DNA of 64,000 bases from Devosia sp. A16 (GTDB taxonomy: Bacteria > Pseudomonadota > Alphaproteobacteria > Rhizobiales > Devosiaceae), in the NCBI RefSeq assembly GCF_001402915.1, contig NZ_CP012945.1, positions 3,635,501 to 3,699,500 on the forward strand. The letters run 5' to 3'. The translations under genes were made by a program, and so were the position numbers. Numbering within the stretch: position 1 is the stretch's first letter; each line of letters begins with the position of its first letter. Below are positions 53,374-63,767 of the stretch, in pieces. The notes under the pieces are model-generated. The model was not told the DNA's origin, made no database searches, and worked only from the letters and a program-made list of their open reading frames with translations.

Positions 53374-55749
53374 GTGGAGGCCACACCTGATATTGTGATC
53401 GTTCTGGCTGTGGTGCTGCCGTTTGTTGCGGCAGCGCTGGCGCCGCTGGTGCACCGGCTCATCGGCGACTTCACCGGCTGGGTGGTGGCGCTGGTGCCGC
53501 TCTCTGCCTTCATCGCCCTGTGGCCGCTGCTCGAGCGGACTGCGGCCGGCGAGGCGATCCATGTGGCCTGGCCATGGGCGCCGTCCTGGGGGCTGGAGCT
53601 CAGTTTCCTGATCGACGGACTGAGCCTCGTCTTCGCGCTGACCATCGCCGGCGTCGGCGCGTTCGTGCTGCTCTATTCCGGCGCTTATCTGAAGGGGCAT
53701 CGGCAAGGGCGGTTTCTCGGTTTCCTCCTCGCCTTCATGGGCGCGATGCAGGGGCTGGTGCTGGCCGACAACCTGGTGGCGCTCTACCTGTTCTGGGAAC
53801 TGACTTCGGTCGCCTCCTTCCTCCTTATCGGTTTCGACCATACGCGACAGGCAGCGCGGCGCGCCGCGATCCAGGCCCTGGTGGTGACGGGGCTGGGAGG
53901 CCTGGCGCTGCTGGCGGCCGGGGTGGCGATCTACGCCATCGCCGGCGCATGGGAGCTGAGCGCGGCCGGCGACCTCAAAGGCAATGTCGCCTATCCGCTG
54001 CTGGTCGGGCTGGTACTGCTGGCCGCCTTCACCAAATCGGCGCAACTGCCGTTTCATTTCTGGCTGCCCAACGCCATGGAGGCGCCAACCCCGGTTTCGG
54101 CCTATCTCCACTCGGCCACCATGGTGCAGGGCGGCGTCTACCTGGTCGCACGGATGACGCCGCATCTGGGCGGCGAGGCGATCTGGAACCTGACACTGAT
54201 GGGGTTCGGCGGCGTCACCCTGCTGTGGGGGGCGATTGCAGCCCTGCGTCAGACCGACCTCAAGCAGATGCTGGCGCAGACCACTCTGGCCTCGCTCGGA
54301 CTGCTGATGTTGTTGCTGGGAGCCGGCACCGAGATGGCGGTGACCGCCGCGGTGCTCTACTTTATCGCCCACGCGCTCTACAAGGCCGGCCTGTTCCTGG
54401 TTGCCGGGGCCATCGATCACGGCACCGGCACGCGCGACATCACCATGCTCGGCGGTCTGCGCGATGCGATGACGGTGAGTTTCATCGGCACCATCATGGC
54501 GTCGGCTGCGATGTTCGGCTTGCCGCCGCTGATCGGCTTTTTCGCCAAGGAGGAGATGTATGCGGCGCTTGCCCTCGGACAGCTCGAGTCGCTGCTGGCG
54601 CTCGCCGCGCTGGTGCTCGGCAACGGGCTGCTGGGCGCCGTCGCGCTGGCGCTGCTGATCAAGCCGTTCATGGGCCAGGTGCTGCCCACCCCGATCGAGC
54701 CGCATGAGGCGCCGGTGGCGATGCTCGCAGGGCCGGTGGTGCTGGGTGTGCTCGGCATCTTTCTCGGCTTCATTCCGGTGCTTGCGGGCCAACTGGCCGT
54801 GGCGCCGGCGACCTCGGCGATCCTCGGCGTCTCGGTAGAGACGCACCTGAAGCTCGGGGTCGATCTGCTGGGGCCGGCCTTCTGGTTGTCGGTCGTCACC
54901 TGGGCGCTGGCGATCGGGCTGTTCCTCAGGCTCGACCTGGCGCGATCGCTGTTGCGGCGTGCCGCGACGGCGATCGGCTGGAGCTTCGATATCGGCTTCG
55001 ACTGGGTGTATTTCGGTATCGTGCGCTTTGCCGGCGCGGTGACCCGGCTGCTGCACCACGGGCGGCTGGAGCTCTACCTGTTCCTGGTGTTCGCGCTGCT
55101 GGTGGTCGCCGCGATCGGGCCGCTCTGGGTGCTGGACGGGCTGCCGCGCGGGCCACAGGTTCTCGACCTCCGCTTTTACGAGTGGGGGCTGGTGGCTCTC
55201 GCCGTGCTCGGCGTGGCGACAGTCGTCCATGCCCGCAGCCGCCTGTTCGCCATCCTGGCGCTTGGGGTGCAGGGCTTGGCGGTGGCCTTGCTCTACCTGG
55301 TCTTCGGCGCACCGGACCTCAGCTTCACCCAGTTCATGGTCGAGATTCTCAGCGTCGTGATCCTGGCCCTGGTGATGACCCGGCTCGACCTCGACAGCGC
55401 CGACCCGCGCCCGCTCGAGGATTGGGCTCGCGACGGTGGCGTGGCGCTGCTTGGCGGGGTCGCCCTGACCATGCTGCTCTGGGCCGTCATCGAAGGCCCG
55501 CTGGACCTTCGGCTGTCCACCTTCTTCAACGCCAACAGTGTGCCGATCGCCCACGGGCACAACATCGTCAACGTGATTCTCGTCGACTTCCGCGGGCTGG
55601 ATACGCTGGGCGAGATCTCGGTGGTGATGACCGCGGGCATCGCCATCCTGGCCCTGATCCGCAGCGCCCGGCGCGACAAGCCGATCGAACCGGCGCCTCT
55701 GGTTGAACCGCCAGCGAAGCGCCGTGCGGTGCGAAAGGCGGCGCCATGA
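53374..55749 (+). CDS. mrpA: Mrp Na+/H+ antiporter subunit A
   Basis: Largest subunit of the multi-subunit Mrp antiporter, 791 residues with about 20 helices, related to the NuoL proton channel. NuoL-like blocks are [38 protein letters not shown] and [21 protein letters not shown]. The C-terminal MrpB-like part ends [12 protein letters not shown] and a short basic tail. Start is GTG at 53374 with GGAGG upstream. Its stop overlaps mrpB (ATGA). First gene of a seven-gene operon in overlapping order A-B-C-D-E-F-G. Confidence 0.93.
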   Translation: MEATPDIVIVLAVVLPFVAAALAPLVHRLIGDFTGWVVALVPLSAFIALWPLLERTAAGEAIHVAWPWAPSWGLELSFLIDGLSLVFALTIAGVGAFVLLYSGAYLKGHRQGRFLGFLLAFMGAMQGLVLADNLVALYLFWELTSVASFLLIGFDHTRQAARRAAIQALVVTGLGGLALLAAGVAIYAIAGAWELSAAGDLKGNVAYPLLVGLVLLAAFTKSAQLPFHFWLPNAMEAPTPVSAYLHSATMVQGGVYLVARMTPHLGGEAIWNLTLMGFGGVTLLWGAIAALRQTDLKQMLAQTTLASLGLLMLLLGAGTEMAVTAAVLYFIAHALYKAGLFLVAGAIDHGTGTRDITMLGGLRDAMTVSFIGTIMASAAMFGLPPLIGFFAKEEMYAALALGQLESLLALAALVLGNGLLGAVALALLIKPFMGQVLPTPIEPHEAPVAMLAGPVVLGVLGIFLGFIPVLAGQLAVAPATSAILGVSVETHLKLGVDLLGPAFWLSVVTWALAIGLFLRLDLARSLLRRAATAIGWSFDIGFDWVYFGIVRFAGAVTRLLHHGRLELYLFLVFALLVVAAIGPLWVLDGLPRGPQVLDLRFYEWGLVALAVLGVATVVHARSRLFAILALGVQGLAVALLYLVFGAPDLSFTQFMVEILSVVILALVMTRLDLDSADPRPLEDWARDGGVALLGGVALTMLLWAVIEGPLDLRLSTFFNANSVPIAHGHNIVNVILVDFRGLDTLGEISVVMTAGIAILALIRSARRDKPIEPAPLVEPPAKRRAVRKAAP

Positions 55750-56167
55750 ACTCGCTGATCTTTCGCACCATCGCCCCGCTGCTGGTCGCCGTCATGCTGG
55801 TGTTTTCGGTGTTCGTGCTGCTGCGCGGCCACAACGAGCCGGGCGGCGGCTTCATTGGCGGGCTGATCGCGGCTTCGGCGCTCACCATCTACGGCATGGC
55901 GATGGGCGTTGCGGCGGCGCGTACCGCCCTGAAGGCGCACCCTCTGGCCTATGCCGGCTTCGGCGTCGCGCTGGCCGGGCTCGCTGGCGTATTGTCGATC
56001 CTGTTCGATGTGCCGTTCCTCACGGGCCTGTGGACCAGTTTCACTTTCGATGGAGCTGAGGTCGCGCTCTCGACGCCGATGGTGTTCGACATCGGCGTCT
56101 ACTTCGTGGTGTTCGGCACCATCACGGCGGTGGCGCTGGCGCTCGAAGACAGCGGGGGAGGCGTCTG

Positions 56168-56168
<1 letters not shown>
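55746..56168 (+). CDS. mrpB: Mrp Na+/H+ antiporter subunit B
   Basis: Membrane subunit of 140 residues with four helices, DUF4040-type. The conserved start [20 protein letters not shown] and [15 protein letters not shown] (about residues 27-41) are family hallmarks. ATG overlaps the mrpA stop; its last base is also the first base of mrpC's ATG. Needed for assembly of the antiporter. Confidence 0.93.
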
Positions 56169-56544
<376 letters not shown>

Positions 56545-56545
<1 letters not shown>

Positions 56546-58122
56546 TGAGCGGGGCGATGCAGGATTTCGCGACGCACCCAGGCGACTGGCTGGTGATCCT
56601 GCCGGTCGTGCTGGCGCTGCTCGGCGGGGCGGTCCTGCTGATGCTGCGTGAGGCGCGGGCGGCCCAGTTCTGGCTGGCGCTCGGCACTGTGGCGGTGATT
56701 TTCGTCTCCGATATCGCGCTGGCACTCAGGGTGAGCGAGACGGGGCCGGTAGCGATGACCATGGGGCGCTGGTTGCCGCCCTTCGGCATCAGCTTCGTCG
56801 CCGACCTCACCGGGGCGGTGTTCGCCCTGGCGGCCGCCGGGGTAACGCTGCTGCTACTGGTCTATCTCCGGATGGACATGCCCGACCGGGCGCGGCGCGA
56901 CGGAGTCTATCCATTGATTCTGCTGCTGCTCGCCGGGGTGAGCGGTTCGTTCCTCACCGGCGACCTTTTCAACCTCTACGTCTGGTTCGAGGTGATGCTG
57001 ATCGCAAGCTTCGGGCTGATGGTGCTGGGCGGGCGCAACATCCAGCTCGATGGCACGATAAAGTACGGCTTCCTCAATTTCCTCGCGACGACCTTCTTCC
57101 TTGCCGCGCTCGGGCTGCTCTACGGCACTCTGGGGACGCTCAACATGGCCGATATCGTCGGCCGCGCCGCCGAGGCCAGCCCGGCGGTACTGGCCTCGAT
57201 CGCGGCGCTGCTGCTGCTGGCCTTCGGCATGAAAGCGGCTGCGTTTCCGGTAAATGCCTGGCTGCCCGCCAGTTATCACGCCCCACCTCCCGCCATCTCG
57301 GCGTTGATGGCGGGGCTGCTGACCAAGGTCGGCGTCTACGCATTGCTGCGGGCGCTGGTGATGCTGCTGCCGGCCAGCCGCGACCTCCTCGCGCCGGTGC
57401 TGGCCCTGGTGGCGATCGGCACGCTCATCCTCGGTCCGCTCGGCGCCATCGCCGAAACCAATCTTCGGCGGGCGCTCGGCTTTCTGGTCATCGGCGGCAT
57501 CGGCGCCACCATTGCCGGCGTCGCTCTCGGCAACGCGGCGGGGCTGGCCGGCTCGGCCACCTATGTGCTGCACGCCATGCTGACGATCACCGGTCTGTAC
57601 CTTGTCGCCGGTTTGCTCGAGGCGCTGACCGGCGAGACCGATACGCGCCGCATGGGCGGCATCTACGCCGTTGCCTCGCTGCCTTCGGTGCTGTTCTTCG
57701 TGCTGATGCTGGCGGTCGCCGGCGTCCCGCCATTCCTCGGCTTCTGGCCCAAACTGCTGCTGGTGCAGGGCGGCATCGAGGGCTGGGGATTCGGCCGCGA
57801 TGGCTGGGCCCTGGCACTGTGGATCGCCGTGCTCGGCAATGCCCTCCTGACGCTGATCGCGGTCAGCCGGCTCTGGGCTCATATCTTCTGGCGCCCCGGA
57901 CACGAAGCGGCAACCACCGAGGCGCCCAATCCCGACCTGAAGCCGCTGGCGCCGCGGGTCCGCCGGCTGGGACTTGGCACCGCCGGCGTCCTGACCCTGG
58001 TGGTGCTGCTGCTCGGCGTGTGGCCCGAGCCGCTGCTCGGCTTCGGCCGGGAGGCGGCTGCCGGGTTGCTGCAACCGGCCAACTATGTCGCTGCCACCGG
58101 CCTTGCGGGAGCGGCACCATGA
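56545..58122 (+). CDS. mrpD: Mrp Na+/H+ antiporter subunit D
   Basis: NuoN/M-like proton-channel subunit, 525 residues, about 14 helices. Conserved blocks: DLFNLYVWFEVMLIASFGLM, KAAAFPVNAWLPASYHAPPP and LAVAGVPPFLGFWPKLLLVQ. The ATG at 56545 shares one base with mrpC's stop; this choice excludes the long upstream open frame. The C-terminal Glu/Arg-rich loop precedes the last helix pair. Confidence 0.93.
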
Positions 58123-58598
58123 GCCTGGTTCTCCTCACCATCGTCCTGGCGCTGGGCTGGGCCGCCGTCACTGGCAGCTTCACGCTGCCCAACCTGCTGC
58201 TGGGGGCGCTGGTCAGCATCGCCTGCTTGTTCGTGGTTCGCCAGTTCGTCTCCCGTCCACACTTCGCGCCGCGCGCCCTGCGCATCGTCTCGCTCGGCTG
58301 GCTGTTCATCGTCGAGCTGATGATGAGCGCGCTCCGCGTGGCTCGGCTGGTGCTGCGCCCCGACCTCAACGCCCATATCCGGCCCGCCATCATCGCCTTT
58401 CCGCTGAGCGTGACGCGTGACGCCGAGATCACGCTGCTGGCCAACCTCATCACTCTGACCCCGGGCACGCTGAGCGTCGACGTCTCCGAGGACCGGCGCT
58501 TCCTCTACATCCACGCCATCCATGTCACCGACCGCGAAGCCTTCATCCGGGAAATTGCCGACGGGTTCGAAGCCAAGGTGAAGGGGGCGTGCAATTGA
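58119..58598 (+). CDS. mrpE: Mrp Na+/H+ antiporter subunit E
   Basis: Membrane subunit of 159 residues; two N-terminal helices, then a cytosolic part with the family block LLANLITLTPGTLSVDVSED (about residues 107-126). ATG at 58119 overlaps the mrpD stop (ATGA). Confidence 0.93.
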   Translation: MSLVLLTIVLALGWAAVTGSFTLPNLLLGALVSIACLFVVRQFVSRPHFAPRALRIVSLGWLFIVELMMSALRVARLVLRPDLNAHIRPAIIAFPLSVTRDAEITLLANLITLTPGTLSVDVSEDRRFLYIHAIHVTDREAFIREIADGFEAKVKGACN

Positions 58599-58897
58599 GC
58601 GGCGCGGCGGCATTGCAGCTGGCGAGCCAGGTGGCGCTCGGCCTGTTGCTTATCGGCATGGTGCTGGCGGTGATTCGGTTGATCCGCGGCCCCAATCTCG
58701 GCGACCGCATCCTGGCGCTCGACATGATCGGCGTGCTGGCCGTGGGTTTTATTGGCGGCGTTGCGGTGCTGACCGGGTTTTCCCTCTACATCGATATCGC
58801 CATCGCCCTGGCGCTGGTCAGTTTCCTCGCCACGGTGGCGCTGGCACGCTACCTGATGAGCCGGGCGGCGCGTCGCAACCGAGAGAGCGGACGATGA
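58595..58897 (+). CDS. mrpF: Mrp Na+/H+ antiporter subunit F
   Basis: Small three-helix subunit of 100 residues; RLIRGPNLGDRILALDMIG is the family signature. I prefer the TTG at 58595 as start because AAGGGGG at 58581-58587 is 7 nt upstream and the codon overlaps the mrpE stop (TTGA); a GTG two codons earlier is too close to the ribosome site. Confidence 0.9.
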   Translation: MSGAAALQLASQVALGLLLIGMVLAVIRLIRGPNLGDRILALDMIGVLAVGFIGGVAVLTGFSLYIDIAIALALVSFLATVALARYLMSRAARRNRESGR

Positions 58898-59220
58898 TCG
58901 CCGAGCTTGCCAATTACCTTGGCGCCTTGCTGGTGCTGGCCGGCGCCGTGTTCAGCCTGATCGCCGCCATCGGCGTCATGCGCTTGCCCGACCTCTACAC
59001 CCGGCTGCACGCCGCCTCGAAAGCAGGGGCAATCGGCGCCGGCCTGATCCTGCTGGCGGTCGCGGTGGTCTCATTCGACGGTGCCGTAGCGCTCAGGGCT
59101 TTGCTGGGGATTGTGTTTCTGCTGTTGTCCACTCCAGTGGCCGCGCATTTGCTCGCCCGTGCGGCATATCGCTGCGGCGAGGCGCCCACGGCCGCGACGA
59201 CTGTCGACGATTTGAAGTGA
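58894..59220 (+). CDS. mrpG: Mrp Na+/H+ antiporter subunit G
   Basis: Small three-helix subunit of 108 residues with MRLPDLYTRLHAASKAGAIG (about residues 29-48), the family hallmark. ATG overlaps the mrpF stop (ATGA). It completes the A-G set, so the operon should encode a working antiporter for Na+ export and alkaline pH tolerance. Confidence 0.93.
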   Translation: MIAELANYLGALLVLAGAVFSLIAAIGVMRLPDLYTRLHAASKAGAIGAGLILLAVAVVSFDGAVALRALLGIVFLLLSTPVAAHLLARAAYRCGEAPTAATTVDDLK

Positions 59221-59374
59221 AACACTTTGGCAACTGCACATTATTGCCGCAAATGAAAGGTTATACACATAGACGGCAGCTGCTATTGCATTCGCAGTGC
59301 CGCGGTTCTATTGAACCAGTCCAGGGCAAGGCTGCCACCTCTTCGCCCTGACATACCGCAGAAAAGGACCCGAA

Positions 59375-59797
59375 ATGACCGATATCATCAGCGGCAATGC
59401 CGCGGCTGACAACGATCTCATCGATCTGAGCGCCGACATTGTCTCCGCTTATGTTAGTCACAATGCTCTCAGCGTTACCGACCTGCCCAAGCTGATTGCA
59501 GACGTGCATACTGCCCTGCGCAACCTGCAGTCCCCCGCCGCGGCCGAACCGGCCGAGGAGCTGAAGCCGGCCGTCCCGGTGCGCAAGTCGGTTGCCCCCG
59601 ACTTCATCATCTGCCTCGAGGACGGCAAGAAGTTCAAGTCGCTGAAGCGGCACCTGCGCACCCACTACAATCTCTCGCCCGAAGAGTACCGCGAGAAGTG
59701 GGGCCTGCCGGCCGACTACCCGATGGTCGCTCCCAACTATTCGGCGACCCGTTCGCGTCTCGCCAAAGACAATGGCCTGGGCCGCAAGGCCGCCTGA
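59375..59797 (+). CDS. mucR: MucR/Ros family zinc-finger regulator
   Basis: Global transcription regulator of 140 residues in the MucR/Ros family of Hyphomicrobiales; binds AT-rich DNA, controlling exopolysaccharide, motility and cell cycle genes in relatives. The finger region reads [19 protein letters not shown] (about residues 80-98), followed by [20 protein letters not shown]. The 154-nt upstream gap (59221-59374) is AT-richer than the surroundings and likely holds an autoregulated promoter. A terminator follows at 59828. Confidence 0.93.
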   Translation: MTDIISGNAAADNDLIDLSADIVSAYVSHNALSVTDLPKLIADVHTALRNLQSPAAAEPAEELKPAVPVRKSVAPDFIICLEDGKKFKSLKRHLRTHYNLSPEEYREKWGLPADYPMVAPNYSATRSRLAKDNGLGRKAA

Positions 59798-59827
59798 TCG
59801 GCTTCAGCCTGATCGTCGACGGTTTGC

Positions 59828-59854
59828 GTGGCCGCTCCGGAAAGGGGCGGCCAC
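59828..59854 (+). terminator. Terminator after mucR
   Basis: Stem GTGGCCGCTCC pairs with GGGGCGGCCAC (one G-T pair) around a GGAAA loop, followed by ACTGTTTTCC. It lies 30 nt after the mucR stop, ahead of the convergent methyltransferase gene end at 59876. Confidence 0.75.
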
Positions 59855-59875
59855 ACTGTTTTCCGGAGTCGAGTG

Positions 59876-60955
59876 TTAGGGCGGCTGGTCAGCCTTGAGC
59901 GCATAGTTGGCGAACAGTTGGCCGCACGCCGCGTCGATATCGTTGCCGAACGAGGCGCGTACGGTCGCCTTGACCTTGTGCCGGTTGAGGATCTCGCCGA
60001 ACCGCCAGGCGCCCGCCTTGCCGATGCGCGCAAACGCCTCTGGGGCCGTCGCCACCTCGTTGAACCGGATCAGCGAGACGTGCAGCAGTTGGCCCTGCCT
60101 GAATCGCGCAGTCACCAGTTGCGCCAGGGCTCGAGCGTGTTCGTCGCTGTCGTTGACGCCACGGATCAGCACATAGGCGATGTAGGCCTTGCGGCCGGTG
60201 GTGCGGACATGCCGATCGAGTGCCTGCATCAGTTCCGCGATCGGATACCTGCGATTGATCGGCATCATGGCGCTGCGCTGCTCGTCGAAGGGCGAGTGCA
60301 GCGACAGCGTCAGGTTGACCTGCGGAAACTCGCGCGCCAGCCGGTCCATCTGCGGCACGATGCCGATGGTGGAGACAGTGATGCGGCGCGGGCTGAGGGC
60401 GAACAGGTCCGGTCGCGTCATCAACCGGATGGCATCGAACGTATGGACGTTGGAGAGCGCCTCGCCCATGCCCATGAACGAGACGCTGTCGATCACCCGG
60501 CCGTTGAGGTGGAAATCGAGCAGCTGATCGGTGATCTCGTCGGCCGTCATGTTCCGTAGCAGGCCGACGCGACCGGTGGCGCAGAAGCTGCAACCGAAGC
60601 CACAGCCGGATTGCGAGGAGATACAGAACGACTCCCAGCCGGCCTGGAACTTCAGGGCGACGGCCTCGACGCGCTTGCCGTCCGGCAACCCGTAAAGCAC
60701 TTTTTCGGCCTGTTCCGACTGCCGCATGGCGACCCGTGTGAGGTCCACGACATCGTCGTCGAGGTGGGACGCAAGACCGCGTCGCAGGCGTTCGGGGAGG
60801 ACCACCATCTGCGAGAAGCGGCCGATCCGGTCGCGGAAGATGGCTTGCATGACCTGCCGGTAGCGGAAATCGGGCGCCCCCTGGTCGCGCAGGTATTGCC
60901 AGATGCGATCGTATTTGCTGGTGAAGCGAGGGGAGAAATCACTGGAAAAGGACAC
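59876..60955 (-). CDS. Cfr-like radical SAM 23S rRNA A2503 methyltransferase
   Basis: Radical SAM methyltransferase acting on A2503 of 23S rRNA, 359 residues. The iron-sulfur site is CGFGCSFC (Cys118, 122, 125) and the methyl-carrying Cys is in DAACGQLF (Cys344), with Cys111 in FCISSQ. These sit exactly 6 residues later than the corresponding Cys of Cfr, implying almost no gaps over that span. GMGEAL replaces the GMGEPL of RlmN, and FALSPRR and MPINRRYPI also follow Cfr. So Cfr-type C8 methylation is likelier than RlmN C2 methylation. No mobile element or other resistance gene is adjacent. A housekeeping role cannot be excluded. Confidence 0.82.
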   Translation of the reverse strand: MSFSSDFSPRFTSKYDRIWQYLRDQGAPDFRYRQVMQAIFRDRIGRFSQMVVLPERLRRGLASHLDDDVVDLTRVAMRQSEQAEKVLYGLPDGKRVEAVALKFQAGWESFCISSQSGCGFGCSFCATGRVGLLRNMTADEITDQLLDFHLNGRVIDSVSFMGMGEALSNVHTFDAIRLMTRPDLFALSPRRITVSTIGIVPQMDRLAREFPQVNLTLSLHSPFDEQRSAMMPINRRYPIAELMQALDRHVRTTGRKAYIAYVLIRGVNDSDEHARALAQLVTARFRQGQLLHVSLIRFNEVATAPEAFARIGKAGAWRFGEILNRHKVKATVRASFGNDIDAACGQLFANYALKADQPP

Positions 60956-61196
60956 GACTGTTCGTCCGCGGGAATGTGTTCACATTCAGCGGCGACCTGC
61001 CGGGACTCAGCGATTTGCTTGGGGCAGATGGCCGCAACAATCAGGAGATCGTTGCGGCGTCCGTGTGTGCTGGTATTGGCGCCATTTCCTGCGTCAGGAC
61101 CTCGTGCTCATTTCGCGCGCCGACCGTCGATGGGAGGTTCGCGAGTTGCGCTTTCTTAGGCCTCCAGGCCGTCAGTGACAAGCCGCGCCGTCAGGC

Positions 61197-61764
61197 TCAG
61201 AGCCGGTCGAGCAGCGCCTCGGCGATCGGGGCGGCAGGGCTGGTCGAGATCACTAGCATTTCACCGGCGTCACGATAGATCGGAAAGCGCTCGCGAAACT
61301 TGTGCTCTTCCGATGCCCGCTCGAGGCCGAAAGCCACGGGCGAGCTGCCGTTCGACGACGACGGCTGTGGCGATGTCGATATCCAGCGACGGCAGGAGCG
61401 TGATGCCGTAGCCGGCGGCAACGATCCGGCGAGCGGATGCCCGGTCTGCAGATTGTGGCGGCGAGGCGAGAAAACCCGAAGAGGTCACGAAGATGCTCGG
61501 CGCGGTCGACGCGGTCGTGAGCCGGTTGGCCAGGGCAAGATTCTCGGCCCGATAGCGTTCATAGCCATGGGCGGCGATGAACGGACCGATGAGTTCGAGC
61601 TCTTCGCAGAACGCCAGGTCGAGGTCGATCAGCGGCCAGCTCAATCGCTGCGCCAATTCCCGACCGAGCGTCGATTTGCCGACGCCGCCCGGCCCCAGCA
61701 GGAAGAGCGTTTCGCCCGGCCTCCAGCGCCGGCGAATGACGATATGAGGATGGTCGGAGTCCAT
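61197..61764 (-). pseudogene. Shikimate-kinase-like gene with an apparent frameshift
   Basis: The N-terminal part (reading from the ATG at 61764) is a P-loop kinase resembling shikimate kinase: GPGGVGKSTLGRELA and LIDLDLAFCEE. In that frame it drifts into unrelated sequence after ERQLARGF and ends at 61270. A second frame continues the family-like C terminus (VAFGLERASEEHKFRERFPI, then YRDAGEMLVI) to a stop at 61197-61199. A one-base insertion in the CCC/GTG context near 61337-61340 would reconcile the two. It may be a real pseudogene or a base-calling error in a C run. In a normal genome this would be one 188-residue protein. Confidence 0.6.
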
Positions 61765-61918
61765 GCCGCATTGGACCGGGCGTCCCGCGCTCCGTCAATC
61801 GAAGCGCCGGATCGGTGGACGCTGCTTGTTTCGGCGAGAGCTGCGGCCAACGCAATCTGTGCGTTGCCGGGCAGCGAGTCGTCGTGCAGTGTCCTGCGGC
61901 CGATGCTGGAGTGGTGAT

Positions 61919-62968
61919 TTGTTCCCCTGGATTTCAGACCTGCTGTCGCCGACCATCGGCGTGTTCCGGTTGCTGCGCTCCGACCTGCTGCTCATCGCGC
62001 TGGGCTCGTGCGCGGCGTTCCTGATCACCGTGCTGGGTATTCCCCGCATCGCCCGATACCTGCCGCGCGATCGCGGCCGGGCCTTCGCCGTGGATGCGGA
62101 CAAGAGCGTCGGCAAGCCGATGGGGGCCGGCCTGTTCTTCGTTGCGGTGTTCGCGCTGGCGGTCGTGCTGTTCCTGCCCTGGCGGCTCGACGTGTTGCTG
62201 TTCGTCGGTGTCATGCTGCTCGCCTCCGGCATCGGCCTCGTCGATGACGCGACGGGCGGGCTCTCGGAATACCAGCTGGCGCTGTTCGATTTTCTGGTCG
62301 CGGGGCTCTCCGCCTGGTTGCTGGTGAGCGGCGAGGGCACGCTCGCCCTCTGGCTGCCGCTGATCAGTGGCTCGTTCGAGTTGCCCACCTTTGCCGTATT
62401 CCTGATCTTCACCGCCGTGATCTGGATCTCGATCAACGCCACCAACTGCAGTGACGGTGTCGACGGGCTGTCGGGCAGCCTGAGCGTTGTGTCGTTGGTG
62501 TTCCTTGCCTTCCTGCTCTACGGGGTCGTCGGCGACAAGGCCACGGCGGGCTACCTGCTGATTCCGTTCGATCCGCGGACGGGGTTGTGGGCCAGCCTCG
62601 CCATCATCATGGTCGGCGCGGTGGCCGGCTACCTCTGGCACAATGCACCGCCCAGCACCGTGCTGATGGGCGATGCCGGATCGCGGCCTCTCGGCCTGCT
62701 GATCGGCGTGCTGGTCTGCGCCAGCCACAACGTCCTGCTCATCGTGGTCGTCGGCTTCGTCATTCTTGCCAATGGCGCCACCGGCATCGCCAAGCTGGCG
62801 CTGAAGCGCTTCTTCAACGTGCTGGTGCTGGGGCGCGTGCGCTTTCCGCTGCACGATCATTTCCGCAAGGAAGTCGGCTGGACGGGCTCGCAGGTGCTGG
62901 TGCGCTTCGTCATCGCCCACCTGATCGTCTCGGCCCTGCTTTACGCGCTGCTGCTGAAGGTCCGCTGA
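61919..62968 (+). CDS. MraY-like phospho-glycosyl transferase
   Basis: Polytopic membrane enzyme of the MraY/WecA family, 349 residues, about 10 helices. Catalytic blocks are KSVGKPMGAGLFF (about residues 60-72), LVDDATGG, NATNCSDGVDGLSG and the C-terminal loop MGDAGSRPLG and FPLHDHFRKEVGW. These link UDP-sugar phosphate to undecaprenyl phosphate. It is outside the usual dcw cell-division cluster, so it may be a second copy for another cell-envelope polymer. TTG at 61919 is preceded by GGAG at 61908; no ATG precedes the first helix in this frame. Confidence 0.8.
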   Translation: MFPWISDLLSPTIGVFRLLRSDLLLIALGSCAAFLITVLGIPRIARYLPRDRGRAFAVDADKSVGKPMGAGLFFVAVFALAVVLFLPWRLDVLLFVGVMLLASGIGLVDDATGGLSEYQLALFDFLVAGLSAWLLVSGEGTLALWLPLISGSFELPTFAVFLIFTAVIWISINATNCSDGVDGLSGSLSVVSLVFLAFLLYGVVGDKATAGYLLIPFDPRTGLWASLAIIMVGAVAGYLWHNAPPSTVLMGDAGSRPLGLLIGVLVCASHNVLLIVVVGFVILANGATGIAKLALKRFFNVLVLGRVRFPLHDHFRKEVGWTGSQVLVRFVIAHLIVSALLYALLLKVR

Positions 62969-62994
62969 CCCCGTCCGCGTGATCCGGCGCGCGC

Positions 62995-63735
62995 TCAGGC
63001 CCGGGGCAGGGCAACGCGCGGGTCGTTGAGCATCAGGCCGGCAGCGCCTCGTGCAACCAGCGCCCGCGCCTGCTGCGCATCGATGTCGCCGATCGCCCGG
63101 CCGGTCCCTGGGCCGCCGACCATCACCAGGACCGGCACCCCCAGCGCCCGCGCCGCTTCGATCCGTAGGTGGCTGGCATCCTGCTGCCACAGCCGCACCC
63201 AAGCTCCGCCCGAAGCGACGAATTGCGGGATCTGATCGGCCGACGCGAGCAGGCCGAGCTGCACCAGGGCGGGAGCAAGCCGGCCAACAAGGGCCTGCGT
63301 CTCGAGCGATCGCACGCCGATGGCGATGCTGTCGTCCACCTGGCGGGACTCGAGGAGGCGCAGCAGGGCCCGAACGTCTTCGGGATCGTGCAGCTTGAGG
63401 TCGAGGAGCATGTTGCAGCGCCCTCGCGTCCGCTCGAGCACATCTTCGAGCCGTACCGCAGCATCCGGCGCCAGGTGGCGGAGTTGCTGGTAGGTGATCT
63501 CCGACAGCGCCACGTCGAGGCCGGCCGTGTGCTTCAGCGTTTCGTCGTGGTGGCAGAGAAAAACGCCATCCTTCGAGCGCCTGACGTCGGTTTCAACCGC
63601 GTTTGCGCCATCGGCGATGGCTTGCTCGAAGGCTTCCGCCGAGCTGTCGCGATGCCGCGCCGAGGCGCCACGGTGCGCCACGACCCAGGTTCCATGCTCA
63701 GCCTGGCGGAACGATGTCCAGCTTGCGGTGAGCAA
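62995..63735 (-). CDS. Glycerophosphodiester phosphodiesterase
   Basis: Hydrolyses glycerophosphodiesters to glycerol-3-phosphate plus an alcohol. The 246-residue protein has the catalytic HRG in VVAHRGASARH, the Glu/Asp pair in ETDVRRSKDG, His in FLCHHDETL and Glu in MLLDLKLH. TTG start at 63733-63735 has GGGAGGG 5 nt upstream. No signal peptide, so likely cytosolic. It converges with the MraY-like gene. Confidence 0.9.
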   Translation of the reverse strand: MLTASWTSFRQAEHGTWVVAHRGASARHRDSSAEAFEQAIADGANAVETDVRRSKDGVFLCHHDETLKHTAGLDVALSEITYQQLRHLAPDAAVRLEDVLERTRGRCNMLLDLKLHDPEDVRALLRLLESRQVDDSIAIGVRSLETQALVGRLAPALVQLGLLASADQIPQFVASGGAWVRLWQQDASHLRIEAARALGVPVLVMVGGPGTGRAIGDIDAQQARALVARGAAGLMLNDPRVALPRA

Positions 63736-63767
63736 CGCGATCCCTCCCCAGGTGCGGGGCGGCTGTT

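Noticed and set aside
53200-55560. Minus-strand frame opposite mrpA
   Set aside because: Composition of Arg, Gln, His and Asp with no hydrophobic core, whereas mrpA is strongly supported by the following six overlapping genes.
59876-60955. Plain RlmN annotation
   Set aside because: Length, GMGEAL and Cys offsets follow Cfr; RlmN has GMGEPL and a longer N terminus. I keep RlmN as a less likely alternative only.
60956-61196. Short open frames in the gap after the Cfr-like gene
   Set aside because: No ribosome site, no family motif, and composition unlike coding sequence; probably promoter for the Cfr-like gene.
61763-61918. Upstream extension of the MraY-like protein
   Set aside because: The extension overlaps the kinase-like gene start region, has no homology to MraY, and a TTG with good ribosome site explains the start.
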